A stretch of DNA of 64,000 nucleotides from JAOUFP01 sp963801505 (GTDB lineage Bacteria > Nitrospirota > Thermodesulfovibrionia > Thermodesulfovibrionales > UBA6898), in assembly GCA_963801505.1 (NCBI GenBank), contig CAWDEY010000005.1, positions 1 to 64,000 on the forward strand, read 5' to 3'. A program made the translations under genes and the position numbers. Shown piece after piece: positions 26,305-36,034 of this stretch; position 1 is the first letter of the stretch, and each line of letters opens with the position of its first letter. The notes below the pieces were generated by a model. That model saw only the letters and a program-made list of their open reading frames with translations. It had not been told where the DNA came from and did not search any database.

Positions 26305-26386
26305 TTGTCATTGTCCGGCTTGACCGGACAATCCAGGACCTTCTGTAAACACTGGGTTCCCGCCTGAGAACTGCGGGAATGACAAA
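26305..26386. repeat. TCATTCCCG-family palindromic repeat
   Basis: TCATTGTCCGGCTTGACCGG at one end and AGAACTGCGGGAATGACAAA at the other. Confidence 0.7.
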
Positions 26387-26474
26387 CAGGAAACGGGAAT
26401 TCCCGGACATAATCCAAATATTATCTATGGTATAGTAATTCTTAAATTTCTGTTTTGAGCGTAAAGGACATCGA

Positions 26475-27053
26475 ATGAAAATTATAACGAAACAGCCACT
26501 CTGGACAGGAAAATTTCTCAGGACTGTGCTTATCAACTATTCGGCACATTGCAATTCCAGCAATACTGTTGAAAGAAGAGACTGGGAGGCTGTTGAAAGG
26601 GTAAACTGCAGCGGCATAGTAGGAATGGTGCCGATTACTGAAGATGGATCTGTCATATTGATTAAACAGTTCCGGCCGCCGATAAACGGATACGTGATTG
26701 AACTTCCAGCCGGGCTCTGTGATATCGGCGAGGCCCTCGAAGAGGCTGCGAAGAGGGAGCTGATTGAAGAAACAGGATATTCCGCGGGGGATTTAAGGTT
26801 CCTGGTAAAAGGACCTATGTCTTCGGGATCGTCGTCCGAGATGCTGACCGTATTTGTCGCAACCGACCTTGCCTATGTGGGTGTCGGCAAAAGAGACGAG
26901 ACAGAAAATATAGAGGTCCTGAAGGTCCCGTCTGAAAATCTTGCCGCAACCCTTCTTGAGATGCAGCTTGACGGCAGCATTATTGACCTTAAGATAAACG
27001 GTCTTGTTGAAATGGCGCAGATACTTATCAAAAATAAAAAAGGAAGACCATGA
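26475..27053 (+). CDS. Nudix hydrolase, ADP-ribose pyrophosphatase type
   Basis: The 192-residue protein contains the Nudix box with GLCDIGEALEEAAKRELIEE followed by TGY (GX5EX7REUXEEXGU). Context residues IVGMVPITEDGSVILIKQFR and PINGYVIELPAG upstream of the box are typical of ADP-sugar pyrophosphatases, which need Mg2+ and clear ADP-ribose or similar compounds. Its stop overlaps the start of the truncated gene at 27050 (ATGA), suggesting an operon that was later disrupted. Confidence 0.88.
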   Translation: MKIITKQPLWTGKFLRTVLINYSAHCNSSNTVERRDWEAVERVNCSGIVGMVPITEDGSVILIKQFRPPINGYVIELPAGLCDIGEALEEAAKRELIEETGYSAGDLRFLVKGPMSSGSSSEMLTVFVATDLAYVGVGKRDETENIEVLKVPSENLAATLLEMQLDGSIIDLKINGLVEMAQILIKNKKGRP

Positions 27054-27196
27054 TGAAAAAAACTGATCTGAGGGAAAAAGCAAGAAATAATGACGGCGAA
27101 TATGTCTTTGGTGCCGAGGACACGGGCTCCCATGCCTGCTACATGATTTATCCTAAAAACGGCAGTTCATTCACCACGGAGGCACAGAGACGCTGA
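27050..27196 (+). pseudogene. Gene fragment interrupted by a MITE-like element
   Basis: Starting at the ATG overlapping the Nudix stop, the sequence encodes KTDLREKARNNDGEYVFGAE then TGSHACYMIY, then runs straight into the element at 27152, which supplies the last codons and stop. The N-terminal sequence suggests a small cupin-like protein with a metal-binding His, but the rest is missing; no continuation is evident after 27314. The truncation is clear; the family is a guess. Confidence 0.6.
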
Positions 27197-27314
27197 GAAA
27201 ACGCGGGTTTGAGGCAAAGAGGGGACCGACCAATTTGGTCGCCCCTATCCTGCCCGTAACTCCTTGATTTTACTCTGTGATCTCTGCGTCTCTGTGGATT
27301 CTGCTTTTTTTAGG
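27152..27314. mobile_element. MITE-like element, CACAGAG arms, copy B
   Basis: Near-identical to 22937-23100. Here the outer inverted repeats extend to TTATCCTAAAAACGGCAG and CTGCTTTTTTTAGGATAA. It interrupts the ORF at 27050, so it moved as a unit. Confidence 0.9.
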
Positions 27315-27376
27315 ATAAGGTGTTGCTGCAAAATACTTTTCAGTCATCCATGCCCCTGCTAAATGCATCTTTTAGG

Positions 27377-28048
27377 TTAACTCCTTATTTCCAGTTTCTT
27401 CGCAAACTTAAGCCTGGTAACAGCACTGATTACTTTTTCCATTGCTATGCCGTCCTTTGCTGACACAGTAAAAATGTATTTCTTTTCATTAGTTGCGATC
27501 CCTATATCATAATCCATCTTGTTTATCTTAAAGCCTCTGTCTTCAAAAATAGAGACTATCGCTTTTTCATCTCCTGAGTTGTCAGTTACAACGGTCACAT
27601 ACTTATAAGCCATAGTCGGGATCTTTATTTCCAGTAGCCTCAAAAACCACAGCGAGATAAAAGTGATGGCAAAGCCGGTAATTCCGGCAACATACTGGCC
27701 TGCCCCGATCGCGAGGCCGATCGCAGAGACTATCCATATGCAGGCGGCTGTTGTAAGTCCCTGTATGGAAAACGCTGTCTTGAGTATTACCCCGGCGCCC
27801 AAAAACCCCACCCCTGTCATGGCCCCGGCAGCGATCCTCGTAGGGTCGATCCTTACAAAGTCAGGTCCTGCAGTGCTCTTGATATAATAGCTCTCGGAAA
27901 TAATCATAATCAAAACGCATGCGACACACACCAGAAGCTGCGTCCTGAAGCCTGCAGGACGGCCATGCGTCTGGCGTTCAAAGCCTATAACGCCGCCAAG
28001 GAGGGCACCTAACAGAAGTTTTAAAATTATCTCATACGGGCTTATCAT
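27377..28048 (-). CDS. MgtC/SapB family membrane protein
   Basis: A 223-residue protein with four or five N-terminal membrane segments, including LLLGALLGGVIGFERQTHGRPAGFRTQLLV split by the conserved FERQ and RTQLLV motifs, MTGVGFLGAGVILK, and a cytoplasmic C-terminal ACT-like domain. MgtC-family proteins are tied to survival in low magnesium and to membrane potential. It stands alone on the minus strand. Confidence 0.9.
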   Translation of the reverse strand: MISPYEIILKLLLGALLGGVIGFERQTHGRPAGFRTQLLVCVACVLIMIISESYYIKSTAGPDFVRIDPTRIAAGAMTGVGFLGAGVILKTAFSIQGLTTAACIWIVSAIGLAIGAGQYVAGITGFAITFISLWFLRLLEIKIPTMAYKYVTVVTDNSGDEKAIVSIFEDRGFKINKMDYDIGIATNEKKYIFTVSAKDGIAMEKVISAVTRLKFAKKLEIRS

Positions 28049-28164
28049 GATGCCATTATATCAGAGTTCGGATGTGCGAAGCCATTAGGGAAACGTAGTA
28101 AGACTAAAGTTTCTAAAAATTTCAAACAACGGAAGATGGAGCAGGGCTTTTTCTGCGCAAACAG

Positions 28165-28199
28165 CAAAAAAAGGGGCCCGCTAACGCGGACCCCTTTAT
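28165..28199 (-). terminator. Terminator after the multicopper oxidase gene
   Basis: On the minus strand AAAGGGGTCCGC/GCGGGCCCCTTT with a four-base loop and a following T run. Confidence 0.93.
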
Positions 28200-28211
28200 A
28201 CATATGACCTG

Positions 28212-30500
28212 TTACGGGCTCACGTAGTATGGTCTCATCATTTCATTGTCTTCATGTTCCAGGATATGGCAATGCCAGACGTAGAGGCCGGATATGTCGT
28301 ACGTTGCCTTGACCCGCGTAATCTGCCCGGGAAGGGCTGTAACAGTATCTTTATAACCCTTTTCTACCGCCTGAGGGGCAAATACCGTTCCAGGGACGCC
28401 TGCCTCCGGATCGAAAATTTCCCTGTTTAAAACTTCGAAGCGGACCAGGTGCTCATGGATTGGATGGGCGTCCCCAGTGAAGTTGTATATCTCCCACGTC
28501 TCTGTGGCACCGACGGTAGGATTTTCCGTAACGTTGACAGTAATTGTCGATCCGTTTTTGAGCGGCACCTGAACAGGAGAGCTTGTGCCTGACATGTCGG
28601 TCCAGTTAAGCGGAACACCCATGGGCGTGCCAGGGGTCGTCGTCAGGTCGACCGTCCCCAGCAAGGCCTGCCTTGGCGCTGCAGGAGTACCATTATCGCC
28701 GCATAGGGGCGGTTGCAGTCCCGGGATCATGGTGTCGTCCTCGTCAGTCACGCATACTGTATCAGACTCCAGCTCGTTTAGCGAGATCCGCCGTGTGACT
28801 GTGGAGGGCGCGGCAATAGCAGGCTCTGCGTTCATTACAAGATTAAGCGGAGACGTAGTCGTAGCATCTGAGGGCTGCAGCAGCGCCGAGTTCACGACAA
28901 ACTCCATCACCCGCCCTGTTGTGGATGTATCAGAGGGGGCCTCGATCGGGAACCCGTTGAAAGGCTCATCAGGGGCTGTGTTTATCATCCGTACAACGGT
29001 CCCGTTTTTCAACCTGCTGAAATCCACTATAACGTCGGCCCTCTCTGCCAACCCCATGAGGAGCGCCCGCTGCTTCTCTACACGAACACGAACAGGCATA
29101 GTGCCATCGCCAGGCAACGGGGTTGCAAGACCTGTGCGGACCTCTACAACCTCAGGCAGGAAGCCCTGGTCAGCTCCGATCTGGTAGAAGGGCAACTCCC
29201 TCCTGGTATCCTCGTCCTTTCTGGGATGCTTAATGAAGAGCGCAAGATTGAGGAACCGGGCATTGCAGCCGTTTAAGAGGCGGAAACGGTATTTGGCAGG
29301 TGCAACTTCCAGGCGCGGCCAGGTCGTTCCGTTGACGACCATGGTATTGAAAAACGCCTCCGGGTTCCAGATTGGGGAGATATCGCTTAAAAGGCCAGAA
29401 ACGGGCACCGGATCCGGAATATATGGCCCGGGGAATTCATCGAAGAAAGAACGGGAATCAGGATAGAAAAGTGACCCGTCAGCGTTGAAGGACCGGTCCT
29501 GAATCACGATGGGGATTTCCCGGATCTTGTTCCTGACAGCATCGCCGGGTGTATTCAGGGCCACTACCGTGTCCGCTGCCACAGGCGCAGGTCCCGGAAG
29601 CACAGCAGGCAGGTGGCTTACGCCGTCCGTGGCGCCGTCATAAGCGCCGTTACGAATGAGCCAAAAGCCGGCTGGCCCGGCATATACATTGGCCCGGGTC
29701 ATACCCAGGCTATGGTCGTGATACCAAATGGTGGTGGCCGGCTGATCATTGCGGTACGTAAAATCCACATACCCGAGATTGCCCGGGTTCGTTCCGGTGG
29801 AATCGTCAAAGAGACGTCCGCTCCTTGCATATGTGCCGGGGATATTACTGGCAGCAGGCAGATACCAGGCCTCAGGATAGCCGTCGCTGTGGCTCTCTAC
29901 ATGAGCGCCGTGGACATGCGTGATGATGGGAACAGGGCCAAGGTAGCGGTCAGGATTATTGGTTACGCAGTCGGTACCGGCCGGGTTGCCCATTACGCAT
30001 CCTGTGGCAGGCGGGTTCGCCCAGTGCAGGGTCTGGTCGATCGGCAAAAGATGCGATAAGAAAGTCGGCTGACACGCGAGGCCGTCGCAGGGGAACCCTG
30101 TTGCAGGATTGATTGCAACCAGTTCGTTCCGCCACCGGACACTGACCGGGGTATTTGAGGTTGTCTCAATAGTATAAGCAGGGTAGTTGAACTGGGAATT
30201 TGCCGCCGGTGCGACCGCTGGCACAGGGTCCGCCTCAGGCCCATAACTCCAGACTGTGGTCGGAGGAAGGCCTGACGGAAGGATCTGCTGTTGGAACTGT
30301 CTGACTGCTATGTCATAATTGTTTTCAGTCCCGGTATTCTTCATGACCGGTGGAATCACCAGAGGTGTCACGTACTGCGGAATAGTCAGAGGGTCCAGGG
30401 TCCCGCCTGGCAGCGGGTCCGCAAAAACTCCGCCTGCAAATACGAACAGTACTAAAATTAGAGTCTGACTGACTGAATACAATTTGTGTTTGTTACGCAT
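28212..30500 (-). CDS. Periplasmic multicopper oxidase
   Basis: The 762-residue protein starts with a Sec signal (MRNKHKLYSVSQTLILVLFV, cleavage near GGVFA). Copper motifs are all present: HVHGAH, WYHDHSLGMTRANVYAGPAG, HPIHEHLVRF and WHCHILEHEDNEMM. The HCH-X3-H-X4-M ending gives a normal type 1 copper site with methionine, so this is a CotA/bilirubin-oxidase-like or metal-oxidising enzyme rather than a blue-copper remnant. Length exceeds the usual 500-600 residues because of long loops. Substrate unknown; Mn(II), Fe(II) or phenolics are possible. Strong AAGGAGG site and own terminator. Confidence 0.92.
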   Translation of the reverse strand: MRNKHKLYSVSQTLILVLFVFAGGVFADPLPGGTLDPLTIPQYVTPLVIPPVMKNTGTENNYDIAVRQFQQQILPSGLPPTTVWSYGPEADPVPAVAPAANSQFNYPAYTIETTSNTPVSVRWRNELVAINPATGFPCDGLACQPTFLSHLLPIDQTLHWANPPATGCVMGNPAGTDCVTNNPDRYLGPVPIITHVHGAHVESHSDGYPEAWYLPAASNIPGTYARSGRLFDDSTGTNPGNLGYVDFTYRNDQPATTIWYHDHSLGMTRANVYAGPAGFWLIRNGAYDGATDGVSHLPAVLPGPAPVAADTVVALNTPGDAVRNKIREIPIVIQDRSFNADGSLFYPDSRSFFDEFPGPYIPDPVPVSGLLSDISPIWNPEAFFNTMVVNGTTWPRLEVAPAKYRFRLLNGCNARFLNLALFIKHPRKDEDTRRELPFYQIGADQGFLPEVVEVRTGLATPLPGDGTMPVRVRVEKQRALLMGLAERADVIVDFSRLKNGTVVRMINTAPDEPFNGFPIEAPSDTSTTGRVMEFVVNSALLQPSDATTTSPLNLVMNAEPAIAAPSTVTRRISLNELESDTVCVTDEDDTMIPGLQPPLCGDNGTPAAPRQALLGTVDLTTTPGTPMGVPLNWTDMSGTSSPVQVPLKNGSTITVNVTENPTVGATETWEIYNFTGDAHPIHEHLVRFEVLNREIFDPEAGVPGTVFAPQAVEKGYKDTVTALPGQITRVKATYDISGLYVWHCHILEHEDNEMMRPYYVSP

Positions 30501-30708
30501 TCTACCTCCTTATTTGTCGAAAGATTATATTTCGGGCCAACAACTCTGCTGACTAGAGATGATCAGCTTAAGATTATCACAAGAGGCAGAATGTTTATGT
30601 CAGAGGAATACTATTTTTTTTGTAATACAGGCAGGCATTTTCTTGTCAGATTTTCACCTACAGCCACGAGGGAGTTTTGGGCAAAACGGGGACTGCCTTA
30701 ATGCAGGC
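30501..30708. other. Intergenic region between the oxidase and tyrS
   Basis: No gene seen. It must hold the oxidase promoter and the tyrS 3' end. Confidence 0.4.
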
Positions 30709-31959
30709 CTACTGCTTTATTACGACCTTATAAAACCTTCTCTTGCCTACTTTTATGACATGTTCACCGGTGGAGAGCTTTGTCTCAGGATCGGAGACCG
30801 TGGCGTCGTTGACCTTCACCCCTCCCTGTTTTATCAGCCTTATGGCCTCGCCAGTGCCTTTTGCAAGGCCGGTGACCTTCATTATCTGCGGCAGCCAGGT
30901 GGCATTTGCGGCACTGTCCCGAGCAATCTCCACAGAGGGCAGCCCTTCGTTGTAACCTATTTTTTTCTCTTCGAAAACAGTATGATATTTTTCCCCGGCC
31001 TTATCCGCCACTTCAGGGCCATGATATCTTGTGACGATTTCCATGGCGAGTTGCTTCTTGACGTCACGGGGATCAAGCGATTTATCTTTGAGACCTGCCT
31101 GAAGGACCTTGAATTCTTCCAGGGAGATCCGGCTCAGCAGCTCAAAGTAGCGTTCGATCATATTATCAGGTATACTCATTACCTTCTTAAACATGCCGGT
31201 CAGTTCACCGTTTACGTATTCAAAGGCAGGTTCGTCTATGCCGATATAATTACCGAGGCTCTTTGACATCTTGTTGACGCCGTCAAGCCCTTCAAGCAGG
31301 GGCATCATCAGCACTACCTGCTCTTCCAGACCCCTTGCCTTCTGCATCGACCTGCCCATAAGGAGATTGAATTTCTGGTCTGTTCCTCCGAGTTCTACGT
31401 CTGCCCGGAGCGCCACTGAATCATGGGCCTGGAACAGCGGGTAGTAAAACTCGAGTATCCCTATAGGCAGATGGTTTTTAAACCTCTTTTTGAAGTCATC
31501 CCGTTCGAGCATTCTCGCAACTGTCTCAAAGGCCCCTAATTGCGCTGTTTCCAGGGCGCTCATCTTTTCGAGCCATTCGCTGTTGAACCGTATACTGGTC
31601 TTTTCAGGGTCAAGGACCTTGAAGACCTGAGTTTTGTATGTCTCGGCGTTCTTAAGCACCTCTTCTTTGCTAAGGGATCTGCGGGTCTCGCTCTTTCCGG
31701 TAGGGTCACCTATCATGCCTGTAAAATCGCCTATTAAGAAGATCACCTCATGCCCCAGTTCCTGAAACTGGCGCATTTTTTCAAGCAGCACAGTATGTCC
31801 CAAATGTATATCAGGGGCTGTAGGGTCGAACCCTGCCTTGACTTTCAGCGGAACATTTTCCCTGCAGGCTTTTGAGAGTTTTTTAAGGAGGTCTTCCTCG
31901 CTGATGATCTCAACAGCGCCTCTTTTGATTATCTCCAGCTGTTTTTCAGGTGTAAGCAT
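30709..31959 (-). CDS. tyrS: Tyrosyl-tRNA synthetase
   Basis: A 416-residue class I synthetase with HLGHTVLL (HIGH motif equivalent), GGTDQKFNLL and the KMSKS motif (NKMSKSLGN), followed by a C-terminal S4 RNA-binding domain (AIRLIKQGGVKVND). The TDQKFNLLMGR context marks TyrS rather than TrpS. Charges tRNA-Tyr. Frame intact and of normal length for the TyrZ-like group. Confidence 0.97.
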   Translation of the reverse strand: MLTPEKQLEIIKRGAVEIISEEDLLKKLSKACRENVPLKVKAGFDPTAPDIHLGHTVLLEKMRQFQELGHEVIFLIGDFTGMIGDPTGKSETRRSLSKEEVLKNAETYKTQVFKVLDPEKTSIRFNSEWLEKMSALETAQLGAFETVARMLERDDFKKRFKNHLPIGILEFYYPLFQAHDSVALRADVELGGTDQKFNLLMGRSMQKARGLEEQVVLMMPLLEGLDGVNKMSKSLGNYIGIDEPAFEYVNGELTGMFKKVMSIPDNMIERYFELLSRISLEEFKVLQAGLKDKSLDPRDVKKQLAMEIVTRYHGPEVADKAGEKYHTVFEEKKIGYNEGLPSVEIARDSAANATWLPQIMKVTGLAKGTGEAIRLIKQGGVKVNDATVSDPETKLSTGEHVIKVGKRRFYKVVIKQ

Positions 31960-32143
31960 GGCAATTATGATAACTGCTGAGGGTTGTCCCAGTCAATTTG
32001 TAACTACTCGGGTGGATAGACTGATGGAGGAAGGTTTTTAGGTAATCACTAAAAGATTGGGGCATTTGAGATGACTTAACCCTATTATCCCAAATTGCTA
32101 TATAAGACTGCTTATTGCGTTATAGGATTTAAGAATTGATACT
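31960..32143. other. Intergenic region upstream of tyrS
   Basis: No gene and no T-box-like leader that I can recognise. Confidence 0.4.
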
Positions 32144-32902
32144 TTATTTTATTTCGTCTATCGTGAAGATATCCTTACGTTCTTCCATAATGTCACCCAC
32201 CAGGAGATCTAGAATATAATCTCTGAGTATTTTAATATGTCTTTTATTTAAATCGTAAAATTCTATTGCTACTCCGGATATTGCCTTAAATACGTCTGTG
32301 TAAACATCCTTTTTATATATGACCCTGCCCTTTAGATCAATAGGTTTCTGGCTCTTAAGCTTTATCGAAACTTTCACTTCTGCTCCTACAGAAAATTTGC
32401 CTAAACTTCTAATATAAATCCCCCCCTCTGAAATACTGGCTGCATAATACTTCTGTGGGACGTCCTCATACGCCACAAAAACTTCCTGGTTAAAAGTAGC
32501 TCTTAATAATTTCCTTCGGGGACCTCCTGAAATGGTTATGCACTGTCCTATGAGCTTATGGAATTCGAGTATATTGATCGGCTTTGTTAAGCAACCGATG
32601 TGCAGGCGCTCCATACATTTTTTCAATGACTCCTGATCCTTTGCGCCAGACATTAAGATTACCGGAACTTTCGATAGATGTTCTATTGCGGAAAGGAGAG
32701 CCAAAGCCGTAACGCCATTTACCTCCTTAATTGCAACATCCAGGACTACGATATCCGGCTTTATCACCTTCAGAAGTCCCAGGGCCTCGGCCCCGTTTTT
32801 GGCAGGCACAACAACAAACCCAAGCCGATACAAAAATAGGGAAATATACATCGCAAAGGCCTCACTGTCATCAACTACCAATATGGTTGGCTTGTAATTC
32901 AC
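32144..32902 (-). CDS. Response regulator receiver with PilZ domain
   Basis: The 252-residue protein has an N-terminal receiver domain: acidic pair VVDDSE, phospho-acceptor Asp in DIVVLDVAI, Thr/Ser in ILMSGAK and Lys in CLTKPI. The C-terminal half begins with PRRKLLRA (RXXXR, c-di-GMP binding) and has ASISEGGIYIRS (SXXG), so it is a PilZ domain. It likely couples a phosphorelay to c-di-GMP, for motility or surface polysaccharide control. No histidine kinase is adjacent. Confidence 0.9.
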   Translation of the reverse strand: MNYKPTILVVDDSEAFAMYISLFLYRLGFVVVPAKNGAEALGLLKVIKPDIVVLDVAIKEVNGVTALALLSAIEHLSKVPVILMSGAKDQESLKKCMERLHIGCLTKPINILEFHKLIGQCITISGGPRRKLLRATFNQEVFVAYEDVPQKYYAASISEGGIYIRSLGKFSVGAEVKVSIKLKSQKPIDLKGRVIYKKDVYTDVFKAISGVAIEFYDLNKRHIKILRDYILDLLVGDIMEERKDIFTIDEIK

Positions 32903-33324
32903 AAAATTTCTCCTTTAATAAACACAAGTATTTCGGGCATGACCCCTAAAAGCTTAACATTTATAATCATCATATTTGTAGCATGTCCTGAAAATGCGAC
33001 TTATCGGGAGAAGGCGTGAATTACTATTGACTGAGCTATATTATCATTTTGTATAAAAATATGCCCGCTTGAGTCCTCGTGGTATGACAAGCTAAACAGC
33101 ATGTTTTCCCTTTGCCCATCTCCAGCTTTTTTCCTGTATTCTTTTTTTGGGGACAAATGCCTGTCAGCATTTCAGCTAACGCACCGCCAGAGAGCTGAAA
33201 ATGAGAGCTGAAAAAGAATGGCGTAATAATAACGCTTTTATACGTTTCCGACAGCTTCTGAGCAGTTATTAGTCCGGATTGTACATGCGAGCTGCGGCTC
33301 TTGTGCTTTGCCTGCCTTCTTGAT
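32903..33324. other. Intergenic region
   Basis: About 420 bases without a gene I can support between divergent genes. Contains an AT-rich start near 33030 but no clear repeat. Confidence 0.4.
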
Positions 33325-33753
33325 ATGATGAAACTCATGAAGAGTTACAGGAAAGAACTCTGGTTCGAGGTGCAGGCCAGGCTCGGCTTTATCAACATCA
33401 CCGGCCAGGTCGAAGAATGTCTTAGGGAGAGCGGGATCAGGGAAGGCCTTGTCCTTGTCAACGCCATGCATATTACCGCCTCGGTCTTTATCAATGATGA
33501 TGAATCAGGGCTTCATTATGACTATGAGGTCTGGCTTGAAAAACTCGCTCCCCATGGGCCGGTTTCGCAGTACCGTCACAACTCAGGAGAGGACAATGCA
33601 GATGCGCATATGAAAAGGCAGATCATGGGAAGGGAAGTAGTGGTCGCCATTACAAAGGGGAGGCTGGATTTCGGAACATGGGAACAAATATTCTATGGAG
33701 AGTTCGATGGCAGGCGGCGAAAAAGGGTGCTGGTCAAAATCATAGGAGAATAA
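33325..33753 (+). CDS. YjbQ-family protein (thiamine phosphate synthase-like)
   Basis: A protein of about 142 residues with LVLVNAMHITASVFINDDES and SGEDNADAHMKRQIMG, signature features of the YjbQ/UPF0047 family, whose conserved His and Asp residues form a metal site. Family members have weak thiamine-phosphate synthase activity. The frame is open from 33301; I prefer the ATG at 33325 or 33337 because the family starts near MKSYRKELWF. Start uncertain. Confidence 0.88.
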   Translation: MMKLMKSYRKELWFEVQARLGFINITGQVEECLRESGIREGLVLVNAMHITASVFINDDESGLHYDYEVWLEKLAPHGPVSQYRHNSGEDNADAHMKRQIMGREVVVAITKGRLDFGTWEQIFYGEFDGRRRKRVLVKIIGE

Positions 33754-33837
33754 AGAAGATTTTTACTTCTTGCGCACAAACATGCGAAGTGGTAGCCTTA
33801 TACAAAATAATGTCCGTGTCAGCTGATAATCAGGAAT

Positions 33838-36015
33838 ATGAAAAATAAAACCATGAAAAGAAAAAAATCCCTGAATGAATTTACGGAAACGCGGGAGCGA
33901 CTGCATGATCATGAACGGCCGAATGACGAATATAAAGATTTCATGGAGTTACAGTCAACTCTGAAAAAAGTATTTGACACAATGCAGATAGGCGTTACAA
34001 TTTCAGATGTAAATGGCAGGGTCCTGTATGTCAATCCTGCTGATGCAGAGATGCATGGTTACAAAGTTGAGGAATTATTGGGTGAAGATGTCAGAATATT
34101 TGCCCCGACAAAACGCTGGAAACCCATGAATCCCCAAGAGATTAAATCCATGCATAAATGGAAAAGAGAAAGTGTCAATCTGCGGAAGGACGGGAGCATC
34201 TTTGCCGTGCAGTTGATGTCTGATGTCATTACAGACATGGCCGGGAAGGTCATAGGTATAATCACAACCTGCGAAGATATCACAGAGCGCAAGACCATGG
34301 AGGAGAAACTTAAAGAGAGTGAAGAGAAGTTTCGCTCTTTGGTAGATTCAACCGATGATTCCATATTTTTGCTTGACGGCAATTACAAATTCCTTTTCAT
34401 GAACAAGAAACATTTATTCAGAATGGGAATTTCTGAAAATGAATATGCAGGCAGGTTATTTAGCGAGTTCCACTCTCCTGAAGAAGCAGTCGCGTTTATT
34501 GCAAAAGTCGATGAGGTGTTCAAAACAGGCGAGTCAATCCAGAATGAATACAGAAGCGAAAGGGACAATCGATATTTCCTTCAGACATTAAGTCCTATCA
34601 AGGACCGAACCGGAATACCGGAAGCTGTTACTGTTGTATCTAAAGACATTACTGAACACAAAAATACTGAAGAACAGGTCCGCTTTCTTGCCTATTTCGA
34701 CAGTCTGACTGGTTTGCCGAACCGTTTTTTCTTTAAGGAACTCCTCGACAAAGCCCTGTTACACGCGGAGAGGCATAAACTGATATTGGCAATACTTTTT
34801 TTGGATATTGATAATTTCAAGCGCATTAACGATACACTGGGCCATGATATAGGCGACGAGCTTTTACAGGCTGTTACTTCCAGGCTTTTAAAATCAGTGA
34901 GGAGCTCTGACAGCATCGGCCGGATCAATGAAACTGCGAATATTAACACATTGTCGCGTCTGGGCGGGGATGAGTTTGTCGTGCTGCTGTGCGAGATTGC
35001 CAATGCTCCGGATGCGGCTTCAGTAGCGCGTCGTCTGCTTAAAGATATATCCGAACCGTATACGCTAAGAGGTCACAAGGTCATCATAACCGCCAGCATC
35101 GGCATCTCAGTGTATCCTTCAGATGGGGAAGACGCCCAGAGCCTGCTTAAATATGCGGACATGGCAATGTATCACGCCAAGGACCTGGGGAAGAACAATT
35201 ATCAATACTACACAGAAGAAATGAAGAGCGCTGCCTTTGAACGCCTGACTTTGGAAGGTGAACTCAATAAAGCACTGGAAAAAGATGAGTTTTCGGTTTA
35301 TTACCAGGCAAAACTGGATGCTAAATCCAGAAAGATAACCGGCATGGAAGCACTTGTGCGGTGGAAGCATCCTGAAAATGAGCTGATCTCACCGTCCGGG
35401 TTCATCCCCCTGGCTGAAGAGACCGGTCAAATAATAGCAATTGATGAATGGGTGCTGCATGCCGCCTGCCTGCAAAACAAGGCCTGGCAGGACACTGGTT
35501 TTGTACCAATGGTCATCGCGGTAAACCTCTCAACAAGCCACCTGGAAAATCGAAAACTGATAAAAGTTGTGGGCCAGGCCTTGCAAAATTCCGGACTGGA
35601 GCCTCAATACCTGGAGTTGGAAATCACTGAGAGCAAGATAATGAAAAACCCCGTGATGTCCATCATAGTTCTGAATGAATTAAAGGCAATTGGGGTGAGG
35701 ATTGCTATAGATGATTTTGGTACCGGCCATTCCTCACTGAATTACCTGAGACAAATTCCTATGGATTATGTAAAGATAGACCGTTCCTTTGTCGCCAATA
35801 TTACAACAAATCCGCATGACACAGCTATCGTCAAATCGATTATAACCCTTGCGCACAGCCTGGACCTGAAGGTCATTGCTGAAGGGGTGGAGACGGAACA
35901 ACAGCTGGTAATTTTGTGCGCGCTTCAATGTGATGAGGTCCAGGGCTATCTCTTCAGCAAACCCGTGCCGGCAGAAATATTCACCCAGCTTTTAAAGGCA
36001 GGTAAGCCCCTGTAG
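33838..36015 (+). CDS. PAS-PAS-GGDEF-EAL c-di-GMP enzyme
   Basis: The 725-residue soluble protein has two PAS domains (residues about 40-160 and 165-280), a GGDEF domain with intact RLGGDEFVVLL, and an EAL domain with GMEALVRWKHPE, NDFGTGHSSLNYL (IDDFGTG) and KIDRSF. Both catalytic signatures look intact, so it may make or break c-di-GMP depending on the PAS input. No transmembrane segment, so it senses cytoplasmic signals. It starts directly after YjbQ without an evident shared operon. Confidence 0.95.
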   Translation: MKNKTMKRKKSLNEFTETRERLHDHERPNDEYKDFMELQSTLKKVFDTMQIGVTISDVNGRVLYVNPADAEMHGYKVEELLGEDVRIFAPTKRWKPMNPQEIKSMHKWKRESVNLRKDGSIFAVQLMSDVITDMAGKVIGIITTCEDITERKTMEEKLKESEEKFRSLVDSTDDSIFLLDGNYKFLFMNKKHLFRMGISENEYAGRLFSEFHSPEEAVAFIAKVDEVFKTGESIQNEYRSERDNRYFLQTLSPIKDRTGIPEAVTVVSKDITEHKNTEEQVRFLAYFDSLTGLPNRFFFKELLDKALLHAERHKLILAILFLDIDNFKRINDTLGHDIGDELLQAVTSRLLKSVRSSDSIGRINETANINTLSRLGGDEFVVLLCEIANAPDAASVARRLLKDISEPYTLRGHKVIITASIGISVYPSDGEDAQSLLKYADMAMYHAKDLGKNNYQYYTEEMKSAAFERLTLEGELNKALEKDEFSVYYQAKLDAKSRKITGMEALVRWKHPENELISPSGFIPLAEETGQIIAIDEWVLHAACLQNKAWQDTGFVPMVIAVNLSTSHLENRKLIKVVGQALQNSGLEPQYLELEITESKIMKNPVMSIIVLNELKAIGVRIAIDDFGTGHSSLNYLRQIPMDYVKIDRSFVANITTNPHDTAIVKSIITLAHSLDLKVIAEGVETEQQLVILCALQCDEVQGYLFSKPVPAEIFTQLLKAGKPL

Positions 36016-36034
36016 GGTCCCTGTCTCGCAGGCC

